The notes under the pieces were generated by a model. That model made no database searches. It saw only the letters and a list, made by a program, of their open reading frames with translations, and was not told the origin of the DNA. The position numbers and the translations under genes are program-made. This document shows positions 1-9,074 of a DNA stretch of 64,000 nucleotides, in pieces (within the stretch, counting starts at the first letter, position 1; each line of letters begins with the position of its first letter). This DNA comes from Paenibacillus macerans (GTDB lineage Bacteria; Bacillota; Bacilli; Paenibacillales; Paenibacillaceae), in the NCBI RefSeq assembly GCF_900454495.1, contig NZ_UGSI01000001.1:3782001-3846000 (forward strand). The letters are read 5' to 3'.

Positions 1-312
1 GACCATGCTTGTGGAGTAATCCGCTAACCTTTGAACACACCCCGTGTCTATGCCGGCGTTTTTTAACTCATTGATTAAATAGGAGCCTAAGCCATCTCCC
101 CCCACCGCCGACGCAACAATAGCCTGAATCCCTAATTTCTTGGCGTTCATCGCAATATTGGAGGGCGATCCGCCAAAAAATCTCTGGTATGTGCTGCACG
201 TAAAATCATCAGTATAATCCGCGGATATCATATCGATCAGAATTTCTCCCGCCATGAACAGATCGTTGCCGTTGCTGTTTTGAAGCTCGATTGGATGATC
301 AAAATTAAACAT
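1..312 (-). CDS. PfkB-family carbohydrate kinase, partial (C-terminal part beyond window)
   Basis: The 104 codons present read from ATG at 312 toward the window edge. They show the PfkB/ribokinase N-terminal pattern: a short strand ending in AGEILIDM, then FGGSPSNIAMNAKKLG (the sugar-binding GG and Asn motif), then a strand with VGGDGLGSYL. This family phosphorylates free sugars such as fructose or ketodeoxy sugars in the cytoplasm. GGGGGA lies just before the start. It is the last visible gene of the ABC-transporter/oxidoreductase operon, 20 nt after the Gfo/Idh stop, so it probably phosphorylates the product of that pathway. The substrate cannot be named because the rest of the gene, including the catalytic Asp, is outside the window. 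Confidence 0.85.
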   Translation of the reverse strand, partial: MFNFDHPIELQNSNGNDLFMAGEILIDMISADYTDDFTCSTYQRFFGGSPSNIAMNAKKLGIQAIVASAVGGDGLGSYLINELKNAGIDTGCVQRLADYSTSMV

Positions 313-332
313 GTCCGTCCCCCGAAATCCGC

Positions 333-1412
333 TTAATGAGCCCATACTCTTGTTGTCGTTTTTACTTCTTGATGCGGACTTTTAAGCGCCGCGTCCATCA
401 TCAGAGAAATATAAGTATCCTGCAGCGCTTCTTTTAATGAATAAAATTCGGTTCCAGTGGCCAAGTATGCGCCCATCCGCTCCAAGCAGGTAGACACGGC
501 GATTTCATCATCGTTCAATCGAGCGTTCGCAAACGGATTCCTATAAACGAACTCTTCACCCAACATGATTCCGTAGTGAGCCCATTCCTGGTTATTGTAT
601 TTGCCTAAGTCGATACGGTTTAATTCCTGCGTTACCGGCACGTTGCTAGGCGTAAGATATCGTACGGTCAAGTCATCGATTTCGCCTCTTACGCCTTGCA
701 CGGTCAGTTGGCGGGTACGGATAAACGAGTGGTACTGGGCCGGATCGGAAAAATCGAAAAACGCGACCTTCCCATTTTCGAATTCCAAAGTTAAACGGTC
801 CCTTGTACAGGAAAAAATCTTCCCGTCAAAGTCCATGCCTTCACGCCCGTAGGTTTCCGTCACTCGGAAGGAAAACCTTTTCCCGCGGATTATACAATTT
901 TCATAACCTGCGTTCAAAAACTTTCTGATGATGCTGACGCCGTGATACCCATGCAAGGACGAGAGATTCATATTGCTGACTTCTCCGAGTTTGCCGTCTT
1001 GAATCACCTTTAGCCAAGCGGCATACAGCGGCTGTACAAAGTATTGCTCGGCAATCTGAACCTTGGCGTTGTATTTGTTGGACTGTTCCCACAGCTCCTC
1101 CAAAGCTTCTATCGTTTCTCCCGGAGGTGTCTCGCACAATACGGGGATTCCTCTTTTAAATAAGTCGATTAAATAATCGGTAACAAAACCTCTCTTGACG
1201 GATAACACCACATAATCGGGCTGGCTTTTGAGCAGCCCGTCCAACGATTGGACGACGTTTACTCCGAATTTTCGGGCAAACTCCTCCCCTTTTTCCCGAT
1301 TTCGTATGACCACCCCGGTTAATTCGAATTTCTCGGGAATGGCCTTTGCAATACGAATGTAAAATTCGGCTCTCCACCCCGAACCTATAAGCCCAAATCT
1401 TATTTTGCTCAT
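333..1412 (-). CDS. Gfo/Idh/MocA family oxidoreductase
   Basis: A 359-residue NAD(P)-dependent sugar oxidoreductase of the Gfo/Idh/MocA type. The N-terminal Rossmann fold opens with IRFGLIGSGWRA (GxGxxx nucleotide loop) and is followed by the CETPPGE motif, which replaces the usual EKP of many relatives; a C-terminal alpha/beta dimerisation domain follows. There are two in-frame ATGs. The second, at 1412, is preferred because GGGAG sits 7 nt before it, whereas it nearly touches the ATG at 1418. The gene lies 21 nt after the second permease start-to-stop line and before the kinase, in one minus-strand operon. It probably oxidises or epimerises the imported sugar; the exact substrate is unknown. 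Confidence 0.85.
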   Translation of the reverse strand: MSKIRFGLIGSGWRAEFYIRIAKAIPEKFELTGVVIRNREKGEEFARKFGVNVVQSLDGLLKSQPDYVVLSVKRGFVTDYLIDLFKRGIPVLCETPPGETIEALEELWEQSNKYNAKVQIAEQYFVQPLYAAWLKVIQDGKLGEVSNMNLSSLHGYHGVSIIRKFLNAGYENCIIRGKRFSFRVTETYGREGMDFDGKIFSCTRDRLTLEFENGKVAFFDFSDPAQYHSFIRTRQLTVQGVRGEIDDLTVRYLTPSNVPVTQELNRIDLGKYNNQEWAHYGIMLGEEFVYRNPFANARLNDDEIAVSTCLERMGAYLATGTEFYSLKEALQDTYISLMMDAALKSPHQEVKTTTRVWAH

Positions 1413-1433
1413 CCTCATTCTCCCTTTGATGTT

Positions 1434-2273
1434 TTATCCTTTAATCCCCCCGGAGGTTAAGCCGGCAATGATTTTCTGCTGAAATATTAAAACCAACGCA
1501 ATGAGCGGAACCGTTACGACAATCGACGCCGCCGCCATGTCGCCCCATGGGAGTTCATAATTGCTGGGAAACAGCGCAATTCCAACCGGCACCGTTCTCA
1601 TGCTGTCGTCCGTCATAAAAGTCAAACTGTAAATATACTCATTCCAAGCATTGATAAAAACCAATAGAGCAACCGAAAAGGTAGCGGGTTTAATGAGCGG
1701 CAGCATAATCCTGAAAAAAGTTTGCAGTCTGGAACAACCGTCAATGGTTGCCGCTTCCTCGAAGCCCTTCGGCAGTTGACTGAAGAAATTCGTTAATAAC
1801 CAGATCGCCATGGGCAAGGCGAATGTAGTATAAGGGATAACTAGCCCGGCATACGTATTTAGCAGGTTCATATTTTTCAAAATTAAAAATAAAGGGCTGA
1901 CTGTGGAAATCGTCGGAAACATGGAAATCGTCAGGATGGACAGCAGGATGACTTTTTTCCCTTTAAAGCGCAGTCTCGCCAAGGCATAGGATGCCGATGC
2001 GCCGATTAAAATGCTTACAACCGTAGTCATCGTCGCTACAATCACACTGTTGAATAAATACCTGGCAAACGGATGTTTCTGAAACACATTGAAATAATAT
2101 TCTACGTTAATTTTGCTGGGCACCCATTTGGCAGGGATCGCCGATATTTCCGCAAGCGGTTTGATCGAGGTTAAAAATTGCCAGATATAGGGCAACAAAA
2201 TAAAGCCTAAAAAGATCAAAACCATGACATATAATAAGCTCGACTTTAATGTCCGTGATATTTTCAAATCCAT
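1434..2273 (-). CDS. Carbohydrate ABC transporter permease (MalG type)
   Basis: 279 residues with six predicted membrane segments. The conserved cytoplasmic EAA loop reads EEAATIDGCSRLQTFFRIMLP near residue 185; this loop contacts the ATPase in MalG-type permeases. The C terminus ends GLTSGGIKG, typical of the family. GGAGGG precedes the ATG. It pairs with the MalF-type permease just upstream and the lipoprotein at 3299. No ATPase gene is in the operon, as is common in Bacillota, where a shared MsmX-type ATPase serves many sugar importers. Confidence 0.92.
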   Translation of the reverse strand: MDLKISRTLKSSLLYVMVLIFLGFILLPYIWQFLTSIKPLAEISAIPAKWVPSKINVEYYFNVFQKHPFARYLFNSVIVATMTTVVSILIGASASYALARLRFKGKKVILLSILTISMFPTISTVSPLFLILKNMNLLNTYAGLVIPYTTFALPMAIWLLTNFFSQLPKGFEEAATIDGCSRLQTFFRIMLPLIKPATFSVALLVFINAWNEYIYSLTFMTDDSMRTVPVGIALFPSNYELPWGDMAAASIVVTVPLIALVLIFQQKIIAGLTSGGIKG

Positions 2274-2299
2274 TGAAGCTTCCCTCCTTTCCGAAAATA

Positions 2300-3184
2300 T
2301 TAGGCCAGATTTTTACCAATTAATTTCATATAAATTAGACTAATGGCAAATACGACCAAGAAGATCAGAATCGACAGCGCTGAACCATAGCCGAAATTCA
2401 GGAACTTCATCAGGTGGGCGTAAGCATATAAAGATACGCTTTCCGAACCGTTCGCCCCGCCGGTCATTACGGAAACCAAATCGAATACCCTGAACGCGTC
2501 GATCGTTCTGAACAGAAGAGCGACAAGCACGGTGCTCTTGACCATCGGCAAAGTAATTTTTACGAACGCCTGAAAAGCATTGGCGCCGTCGATTTTCGCC
2601 GACTCATACAAATCGCCGGGAATCATTTGCAGCCCCGCCCAGATGAGCAGCGCCATAAACGGAGCCGTCTTCCAGACATCCGCAATAACCAGCGCCATAA
2701 ATGTACCGCTTTCCGTGCTTAACCAGGCTTTATAGCCGTCGATCATCCCAAGTCTGTACAGCACATCATTAAACAAACCGTACTGGTCATTATATATAAA
2801 TTTCCACATCAGGGCCGATACGGTGGTCGGAATCGCCCATGGGATCAGAATCGCCGCTCTAACCATTCCTCTGCCTTTAAACGTTTTGTTCATAATCATC
2901 GCCGCAGCAAAACCGACGATTAATTCTAAAAAAACAGTCGTAAGCGTGAATTTAAAAGTAAAAAATATGGAAGCCCCCGCTCGTTCGTCCCGAAAGATAT
3001 CGGAATAATTTTTCAAACCGACAAATGGATATCCCGAGCCCGGATCCGTTAACACCATTTCATGCAGACTTAACCAAAATGTCCTTAAAATCGGATAAAC
3101 CGCAATGACCGATAAAATGATTAGCGCAGGGAACATCATCAGCCAGGCATCTCTAGTTTCCTTTCTTTGCTGTAAACTCTTCAT
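2300..3184 (-). CDS. Carbohydrate ABC transporter permease (MalF type)
   Basis: A six-span sugar permease of about 294 residues. The EAA loop reads YESAKIDGANAFQAFVKITLP near residue 205, and the N-terminal segment is short, as in oligosaccharide importers of Bacillota. An in-frame ATG exists at 3211, but the start at 3184 (MKSLQQRK) is favoured: AGAAGGAG lies at the right distance before it, inside the longer reading. It forms the translocation pore with the 1434 permease and takes substrate from the 3299 lipoprotein. Confidence 0.92.
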   Translation of the reverse strand: MKSLQQRKETRDAWLMMFPALIILSVIAVYPILRTFWLSLHEMVLTDPGSGYPFVGLKNYSDIFRDERAGASIFFTFKFTLTTVFLELIVGFAAAMIMNKTFKGRGMVRAAILIPWAIPTTVSALMWKFIYNDQYGLFNDVLYRLGMIDGYKAWLSTESGTFMALVIADVWKTAPFMALLIWAGLQMIPGDLYESAKIDGANAFQAFVKITLPMVKSTVLVALLFRTIDAFRVFDLVSVMTGGANGSESVSLYAYAHLMKFLNFGYGSALSILIFLVVFAISLIYMKLIGKNLA

Positions 3185-3298
3185 TCCCTCATTAACTCCT
3201 TCTGGCGGCATGGACTGCAGCGAAGCGGGTATTTAAGTTGAACTAAATAATTATTCAACTTTATATACCCTGCCTACAGTCCATGTCCGTCTATTTCT

Positions 3299-4597
3299 TT
3301 ATTTGCTTAATGCTTCGAGGTCGGTTTGGATGGTGTCCAAAGCCGTTTTAATATCGATATGTTCCGACAGCGCCGCATGGATATTACGTTGAATCGAATC
3401 GGAAACTCTAGAATAATGAGGAGACATCGGTCTTGCTTTCCCATTCATAATAATGTCATAGAAATCCGCGTAGAATGGATTCGCTTTCAAAACTTCGGGA
3501 TCTTGATAAACCTCTTTTAACACCGGCGGTTGGGCCGCGATCAGATTCATTTTCTTCTGTACGCTTTCGCTGGACAAATATTTGATAAAGTCGACGGCAG
3601 CCGCTTTATGCTCGTCATCGATGGAATTATTGATCACCAAATTCAGACCGCCTAAAGTGGAATGCGACTCGGTTCCTTTAGGGCCAACCGGCAGAGCGGC
3701 AACGCCCACTTTATCCTTTACCTTGGAACCTTCTTTGTTGGCTTGGCTCCAGAACCCGGACCAATCCCGGATAAAAAGCGCTTTGCCGTCCAAGAATACC
3801 TGCTCGCTTTCCGGCTCCGTATAAGTCGTTACCCCCTCGGGAGCATAGCTTTTGACCATATCAAGCATGATTTGCGTCGCTTCGATATTATTTTCCGAAT
3901 TGACAACCGGTTTGCCTGATGCATCCAGGATCTCTCCACCGTTGTTGGCTACATATTCAACCCAGTTGCATACCAACGCTTCGGACAGAGCAGCTTGAAA
4001 AACCCCTGTGTATTGAACATCGTTCATGCCTTGCACTTTACTTTGCAGATCCATCCAGCCTTGATACGTAGCAGGAGGTTCTACACCCAATTGATCAAGC
4101 ACGTCTTTACGGTAAAAGAGAGCGCTTGCATTTGTAAACCACGGAAAAGCGACAAGTTGACCGTTGTATGTTGCCGTTTCAATGGTACCCGGCAAATATT
4201 TATCCTGCGTCGCTTGATCAAAATACGGGGTTAGATCGGTTAACCAACCGGCCGCCGCAAACTCCGCCACATAAACGACATCCAAAGCCATAACGTCCAC
4301 GCTTTTATCGCCGGAGGCCAGTTTATTCACAAAATCATCGTGAACCACATTGGCATCCTGCGGCAAAATTTTCGTTTTGACAACGTATTGATCCTGACTT
4401 GCGTTATATTCATCGACAAGCGTTTGCGCCGGCTGCCCGATTCCTTGGTCAAACGAAAAGGTGATGGTCACCGGGTCCTTTGCTCCGTTTGATGCCGGCT
4501 CCGTTTTGGCCGAATTCGCGCCGCATCCTGCCAACGAAAAAACAAGAGAACCCGCAATTAAAGGCAACCACAATTTTTTCCCTTTTAACAGTGTCAT
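3299..4597 (-). CDS. Extracellular sugar-binding lipoprotein of ABC importer
   Basis: About 432 residues. A signal peptide ends in the lipobox LAGC (VFSLAGCG), so the protein should be anchored on the outer face of the membrane. The rest matches the family 1 solute-binding fold: a hinge region around LVAFPWFTNASALFYRKDVL, then a C-terminal lobe with AAVDFIKYLSSESVQ. An upstream ATG at 4639 would place 14 hydrophilic residues before the signal peptide. The ATG at 4597, with GGGGG before it, is the better start. It is first in the operon; the 275 bp before it hold a cre-like site and two palindromic operators. The bound sugar is unknown, but GH3 glucosidases nearby suggest a beta-glycoside. Confidence 0.9.
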   Translation of the reverse strand: MTLLKGKKLWLPLIAGSLVFSLAGCGANSAKTEPASNGAKDPVTITFSFDQGIGQPAQTLVDEYNASQDQYVVKTKILPQDANVVHDDFVNKLASGDKSVDVMALDVVYVAEFAAAGWLTDLTPYFDQATQDKYLPGTIETATYNGQLVAFPWFTNASALFYRKDVLDQLGVEPPATYQGWMDLQSKVQGMNDVQYTGVFQAALSEALVCNWVEYVANNGGEILDASGKPVVNSENNIEATQIMLDMVKSYAPEGVTTYTEPESEQVFLDGKALFIRDWSGFWSQANKEGSKVKDKVGVAALPVGPKGTESHSTLGGLNLVINNSIDDEHKAAAVDFIKYLSSESVQKKMNLIAAQPPVLKEVYQDPEVLKANPFYADFYDIIMNGKARPMSPHYSRVSDSIQRNIHAALSEHIDIKTALDTIQTDLEALSK

Positions 4598-4645
4598 GAA
4601 AGTACCCCCATCAAAGTATAGATTGCAAACTTCCGACAAAAAAAT

Positions 4646-4660
4646 AGGAAACGCTTTCTT
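4646..4660 (-). promoter_or_regulatory. cre-like CcpA site before ABC operon
   Basis: Read on the minus strand the site is AAGAAAGCGTTTCCT. It fits the loose cre pattern WTGNAANCGNWNNCW with one mismatch and lies about 50 bp before the lipoprotein start. It suggests carbon catabolite control of the importer. Assigned from motif only. Confidence 0.45.
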
Positions 4661-4702
4661 TAACGGCTAAAAAAAATGTATTCCCCCTTTTGATTTCGTT
4701 TC

Positions 4703-4718
4703 AGGAAAACCTTTTCCT
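4703..4718. promoter_or_regulatory. Palindromic operator 1 of the LacI-controlled ABC operon
   Basis: The sequence AGGAAAACCTTTTCCT is a perfect 7+7 inverted repeat around CC. A second copy lies 96 bp away. Both sit between the LacI-family gene and the binding-protein gene, as expected for repressor operators that could support looping. Confidence 0.6.
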
Positions 4719-4796
4719 AATACTAAAAAAAATGGCACTCATTTTTACCGCTAATCCCCCCTTATTTCCCCAGAAGCAAGGTTTTCCGAATCAATT

Positions 4797-4816
4797 TCAG
4801 GAAAACCTTTTCCTGA
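4797..4816. promoter_or_regulatory. Palindromic operator 2 of the LacI-controlled ABC operon
   Basis: TCAGGAAAACCTTTTCCTGA is a perfect 9+9 inverted repeat around CC and shares its 16-bp core with operator 1. A third, half-like copy (AGGTTTTCC) lies at about 4779. The repressor encoded immediately upstream is the obvious candidate ligand. Confidence 0.65.
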
Positions 4817-4872
4817 TGTGGGTATATTATACCTCGAATTTTTGGTAAAAATCAATAGAAATTTTGTGCCTT

Positions 4873-5895
4873 TCAAAGAGATATTTTGCGCACACTAATT
4901 CTTCTTATGATTTTGTGCGGAATAAATTGAGTTTTCGGTATGGCCTGCTGCTTCTGATGAATCAGCTTGAACAGAGTTTTGACCGCTTTCAGCCCTTCAT
5001 CGAAGTAAGAGATTCGAACCGTTGTCAATTCGGGGCTGAAATATTTACCGAACTCCAAATCATCGAACCCCATAATGGAAATATCGGCAGGTACCGAAAC
5101 CTTCGCATTTTTCAAAAACCGGATAGCCCCAATCGCCATAACATCGTTGCATACCATGACGGCGGTTGGCAGAATGCTGTTTTCCTCATATATTTTTTTC
5201 ATACAATCATACCCGGATTCGAAGGAAAAGTTCCCATGCTCGATATAAGAATCCGGAACTTCAATGTTGTGTTCCTTCAGCGCCAGCTCATACCCTGTTA
5301 AACGTTTTTGCCCGGATGAATAATCGTTTTCCGGACCGCCTATAAAAGCTATTTTTGTATGCCCGTTTTCAATAAGAAAAGAGACCGCATCATACGTAGC
5401 CTTGATATTGTCATGAGTGACCGTGTGAATCACTTCTTCTCCTTCCGAAGCCTCCTGGGTAACCAGGACGATGGGGTACTCTTTCCTTTTCATTTCTTCC
5501 ACCAAGGTGGAATTCACGTCGACTCCCGCAAACAAAACCCCATCAACCTTTTTATTGGCCAATATCCCTAATAATTCGATTTCCTTCTCCTGTTGTCCCC
5601 CCGATTCGCAGACCATTAAAGTATAACCCTTCTGTTGGCAGAAGCTGTTAATCCCCCTGGTCAAGGCACCGAATACCGGATTTGAAATGTCCGGAACGAT
5701 GATCCCGATAATGTTGGTTTGATTCATGATTAAACCTCTTGCCAAGGAATTCGGCTTAAAGTTTCTTTTTTGAATTACATCATTTACTCTTTTTTTCAGC
5801 TCCGGACTAACCGCTTTGGAATTATTGATCACTCTGGAAACGGTTGCGACCGAAACCTGGGCCTCTTTGGCAATATCTTGAATCGTAACAGACAT
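4873..5895 (-). CDS. LacI-family transcriptional repressor
   Basis: About 340 residues. The N-terminal HTH reads TIQDIAKEAQVSVATVSRVI followed by the hinge helix region FKPNSLARGL; a periplasmic-binding-protein-like sensor domain with GIIVPDISNPVF and the late MGFDDLEFGKY motif follows. The start at 5895 is chosen because AAGGAG lies 9 nt before it; an in-frame ATG at 5916 has no such site. It sits directly upstream of, and codirectional with, the sugar ABC operon, with two palindromic operators in between. It probably represses that operon and releases on binding the imported sugar or a derivative. Confidence 0.93.
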   Translation of the reverse strand: MSVTIQDIAKEAQVSVATVSRVINNSKAVSPELKKRVNDVIQKRNFKPNSLARGLIMNQTNIIGIIVPDISNPVFGALTRGINSFCQQKGYTLMVCESGGQQEKEIELLGILANKKVDGVLFAGVDVNSTLVEEMKRKEYPIVLVTQEASEGEEVIHTVTHDNIKATYDAVSFLIENGHTKIAFIGGPENDYSSGQKRLTGYELALKEHNIEVPDSYIEHGNFSFESGYDCMKKIYEENSILPTAVMVCNDVMAIGAIRFLKNAKVSVPADISIMGFDDLEFGKYFSPELTTVRISYFDEGLKAVKTLFKLIHQKQQAIPKTQFIPHKIIRRISVRKISL

Positions 5896-5945
5896 GACAC
5901 CACTCCTTGAAACCAACTATTAATCATTTTGACAACATTTTAGCA

Positions 5946-6509
5946 TTAAATCAACTCGAAACCTTGGTACAACCGGTACATCGGCAGCTCCTCGCTCATC
6001 GTTACGGCCAGGGCATAAGCCTCTTCCGCGCTCTTTCCATGTTGGATCATTTCATAGAAAAATCTCAGCACGAACATCAGCGCATCATTGCCGTCCGGAT
6101 AATCGTCCGGGCCGATATAGATGCGGCAGCCGCGGCCGAGAAACGCCCGGGCCAGTTCCTTGTCGCCGAGCGTGCATCCGTTGCCGATGACGATCTTCCC
6201 GTCCAGCTTGGCATAGCGCAAAATCTCGGCCGGACCAAAGTCCCCCTGCGGCTCCCCTTCCTCGTAAACGTCCTCGCCCAATTCCGGCATGATGAATTTT
6301 CCTTCATCGCCGTGAAAACAGAGGACGATCATATCCGTCCCGGCGTACAGGTCCTCCCCCGACAGGACGGCGATTAAATCGTTGGGCCGGCCGATCCAAT
6401 ACGTAAACACCCTCGCGCCAAAAAGCTCCAGCGCGGCGCGCACCGCCTGTGTTTCCATATCGCAATCCGGTCCGCACACTAATGCGATGTTCATTACAGG
6501 TTTAGACAT
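5946..6509 (-). CDS. Small caspase/CHAT-like protein (clan CD fold suspected)
   Basis: A 187-residue soluble protein without signal peptide or membrane segment. A strand ending in a His motif (LCFHGDEG, His66) is followed about 46 residues later by a strand ending in a Cys motif (VIGNGCTLG, Cys112). Then come LARAFLGRGCRIYIGP, an Asp-rich turn and FYEMIQHGKSAEEAYALA. This order and spacing resembles the His/Cys dyad and C-terminal helices of CHAT/caspase-like peptidases, where the Cys motif is followed by a similar LARAFL..GA segment and an FY..L..G helix. It starts 27 nt after the GH3 stop (AAGGAG upstream) and 50 nt before the LacI start, so it is probably cotranscribed with GH3. Proteolytic activity is inference; it could be a non-peptidase member of the fold. 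Confidence 0.6.
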   Translation of the reverse strand: MSKPVMNIALVCGPDCDMETQAVRAALELFGARVFTYWIGRPNDLIAVLSGEDLYAGTDMIVLCFHGDEGKFIMPELGEDVYEEGEPQGDFGPAEILRYAKLDGKIVIGNGCTLGDKELARAFLGRGCRIYIGPDDYPDGNDALMFVLRFFYEMIQHGKSAEEAYALAVTMSEELPMYRLYQGFELI

Positions 6510-6536
6510 CCCTATCCTTGCTCCTTCCGTTAACGA

Positions 6537-8957
6537 TTATGATTTCGTCTTTCTCCGCTTCAGCTTTCTTTTTCTTTCCCTTAAATAATGGGCCAGCCCT
6601 TTAAAGAAATGCCCGTTAACGATCAGCAAAATCCCGTCCAGCATCGGCATATTAACGACGCCGCCGGTCATTCTGGCGATTCCTCTAAACGGCATATGAT
6701 AAACCGACATCATGATCAGATTCGCCGTGCTGCGTTTGCCTATTTTTCTCAGGAACCAGTAAGCAAACACAATGGCATGATAGGCCAGCCTGGCGAAGGC
6801 GCCCTGCGCATACTGGCATTGCTCAATCGTATCGTTGTACCCCAGCGGTTTCGACCGGTCCCAGGTGGAAACCGGCACCTTTCTCCCGATCAGGTTTTCG
6901 AATTCCGCGGTGCCGACATCGGTGATCCGGCCCGAATAATAGGACGGAAGCTTCGCTTTATCATAAGGCGCCGGCGCTGCCGTTCCCGCCACAAATAGGG
7001 TATCCGTCAACCGAATGTCCGCGCTCGATGCGCCAACCATGATGGTATAGTCCGCTTCTTCGATTTCCCACCCGTTTGTTTTTACGTTAAAATAGCGGAA
7101 CGTCTTGTCGTCAAACGGAATATACACCGTCTTGGATTCGCCGGCATTGATAAACACTTTGACAAACCCCTTTAATTCCTTGCGGGGCCTGAAAATTTCC
7201 CCGGAGCTGCAGCCGATGTACAGCTGGGCGACTTCCATCCCGGCAACGGCGCCGGTATTGGTCAGCTTGAACGTCACCCCCGCCTTATCGACCTGCAGGT
7301 CGGAATACTCGAACGTGGTGTAGCTCAGTCCGTATCCGAAAGGAAAAAGCACGTCGACGTCCGCCGTATCGTAATAGCGGTAACCGATATAGACGGCCTC
7401 CCTGTACTCGGCGGTCGTTTCATTGCCGGGAAAATACCGGGAGGACGGGGTGTCCTCATAGCGAAGCGGGTACGTTTCCGCCAGCTTGCCCGATGGATTG
7501 ACGTCTCCCGACAGCACCCGCAGGATCGCCCTGGCTCCGGCCTGCCCGCCCAAATATCCGTGCAGCAGCCCTTTCACCTTGCCGATCCACGGCATTTCCA
7601 CCGCGGAACCGCAGGACAGAATCGCCACGATATTCGGGTTCACTTGGTGCAAAGCGTCCAGCAGTTCGATCTGATTCTCCGGAATTCCCATGCTCTGCCG
7701 GTCCAGGCCGTCGGCCTCCGTCACTTCATCCAGACCGATATACAGCAGAACCACATCCGCTTGCGCCGCGAGGGCGCAGGCCTTTTCGATTTTTTTCCGG
7801 TCCTTCTTGCCGTAGCGCTCAAAACCGGGTTCATAGCCGATGCTGACGATGCCCGACTGTTCGAAACAATCGAGGGTGTGGTCCAAAATGGTCGGATTGA
7901 CGATGGAGGAACCCGCTCCTTGAAACCGGGCGTTTTCCGCAAAATCGCCGATCACCGCCACTTTTTTGCCGAATTTGAGCGGTAGAATATTCCCCTCGTT
8001 TTTCAGCAGTACGATCGACTCTTCCGCGACCTTCTGGGACATCCGGTGGTGATACTCCACATTAAACTCCAAATGCGGCCGCCGAAAAGCCTCTCCGCTG
8101 GTAAAAATCAGCTCAAGCAGCCGGTTCACGTTTTCGTCCAATACTTCTTCCGGGATCTTTCCGCTGCGAATGGCCTGGACAATCTCCCGATCGGTTTCGC
8201 CCGCGGTTGTCGGCATTTCCAGTTCATTTCCGGCCAAAAGTCCGGCCACACGGTCGTTGCTCCCGCCCCAATCCGTGATCACAACCCCTTTGTACCCCCA
8301 CTCGCCGCGCAAAATATCCTGCATAATATGTAAGTTCTCGTTCGTGTAGGTACCGTTCAATTTATTGTAAGAAGACATGATTGCCTTCGTTTTGCCTTCC
8401 TTCACCGCAATTTCAAAGGCGGTCAAATAGATTTCCCGCAGCGTTCTTTCATCGACGATGGCATCGATCGACATCCGCCGCTTCTCCTGATTGTTGACGG
8501 CAAAATGCTTGACGCAAGCGGAAATGCCCTGCGACTGAATGCCCCGAATGTAAGCCGCCGCCATTTTACCGGCCAAATAAGGATCTTCGCTGAAATATTC
8601 AAAATTCCGGCCGCACAGGGGATTCCGCTTCATGTTGACGCCGGGCCCGAGCAGAACGCTGACTTTTTGCGCGATCGCTTCTTCCCCGAGATACTCCCCT
8701 ACGGTTTCTCCCAGCTCCACGTTCCAGCTGTTGGCCACCGTCGCCGCCGTGGGATAACAAGTGGCCGGCACGCCTTCATTAAGGCCCAGCTTGTCCGCCG
8801 CTACCGCCTGTTTCCGGATACCGTGTGGTCCATCGGCAAGAAATATACTTTGAATGCCAAGGCGCTCGATGTCCTGGGTCTGCCAAAAATCCTTCCCCGA
8901 CATTAAAGACGCTTTCTCTTCCAATGTCATTTGTGCAATGATCTCTTTATATTTCAT
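6537..8957 (-). CDS. GH3 beta-glucosidase-like enzyme with C-terminal tail
   Basis: 806 residues without signal peptide, so probably cytoplasmic. An N-terminal TIM barrel carries the KHF motif (CVKHFAVNNQE) and the nucleophile motif VITDW with Asp229. An alpha/beta sandwich follows (VLLKNEGNILPLK), then the fibronectin-III-like domain with its RYFNVKTNGWEI end. About 120 residues follow the last standard domain and contain two amphipathic or hydrophobic stretches (near 720-735 and 765-785). GH3 enzymes remove glucose, xylose or related units from beta-glycosides by a retaining mechanism. It is close to the 10740 protein over its whole length, implying duplication. A hairpin after the GT2 gene separates it from the upstream unit. 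Confidence 0.93.
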   Translation of the reverse strand: MKYKEIIAQMTLEEKASLMSGKDFWQTQDIERLGIQSIFLADGPHGIRKQAVAADKLGLNEGVPATCYPTAATVANSWNVELGETVGEYLGEEAIAQKVSVLLGPGVNMKRNPLCGRNFEYFSEDPYLAGKMAAAYIRGIQSQGISACVKHFAVNNQEKRRMSIDAIVDERTLREIYLTAFEIAVKEGKTKAIMSSYNKLNGTYTNENLHIMQDILRGEWGYKGVVITDWGGSNDRVAGLLAGNELEMPTTAGETDREIVQAIRSGKIPEEVLDENVNRLLELIFTSGEAFRRPHLEFNVEYHHRMSQKVAEESIVLLKNEGNILPLKFGKKVAVIGDFAENARFQGAGSSIVNPTILDHTLDCFEQSGIVSIGYEPGFERYGKKDRKKIEKACALAAQADVVLLYIGLDEVTEADGLDRQSMGIPENQIELLDALHQVNPNIVAILSCGSAVEMPWIGKVKGLLHGYLGGQAGARAILRVLSGDVNPSGKLAETYPLRYEDTPSSRYFPGNETTAEYREAVYIGYRYYDTADVDVLFPFGYGLSYTTFEYSDLQVDKAGVTFKLTNTGAVAGMEVAQLYIGCSSGEIFRPRKELKGFVKVFINAGESKTVYIPFDDKTFRYFNVKTNGWEIEEADYTIMVGASSADIRLTDTLFVAGTAAPAPYDKAKLPSYYSGRITDVGTAEFENLIGRKVPVSTWDRSKPLGYNDTIEQCQYAQGAFARLAYHAIVFAYWFLRKIGKRSTANLIMMSVYHMPFRGIARMTGGVVNMPMLDGILLIVNGHFFKGLAHYLRERKRKLKRRKTKS

Positions 8958-9046
8958 CTTTGGTTCCTCTTCTGTATGATAGGCGGTATATTCAAAGATA
9001 TTCTACTATAGATTCTCCCTACTTTCTAATATAGGAAAAGAAGCAG

Positions 9047-9068
9047 GACACCCTACAGGCCCCTGCTC
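9047..9068 (-). terminator. Hairpin after GT2 gene
   Basis: On the minus strand GAGCAGGGGCCTGTAGGG.. folds as AGCAGG pairing with CCTGCT, followed by a T-rich stretch (TCTTTTCC). It lies just after the GT2 stop and before the downstream GH3, so it likely ends or attenuates the upstream transcript. Confidence 0.5.
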
Positions 9069-9074
9069 CCCACG

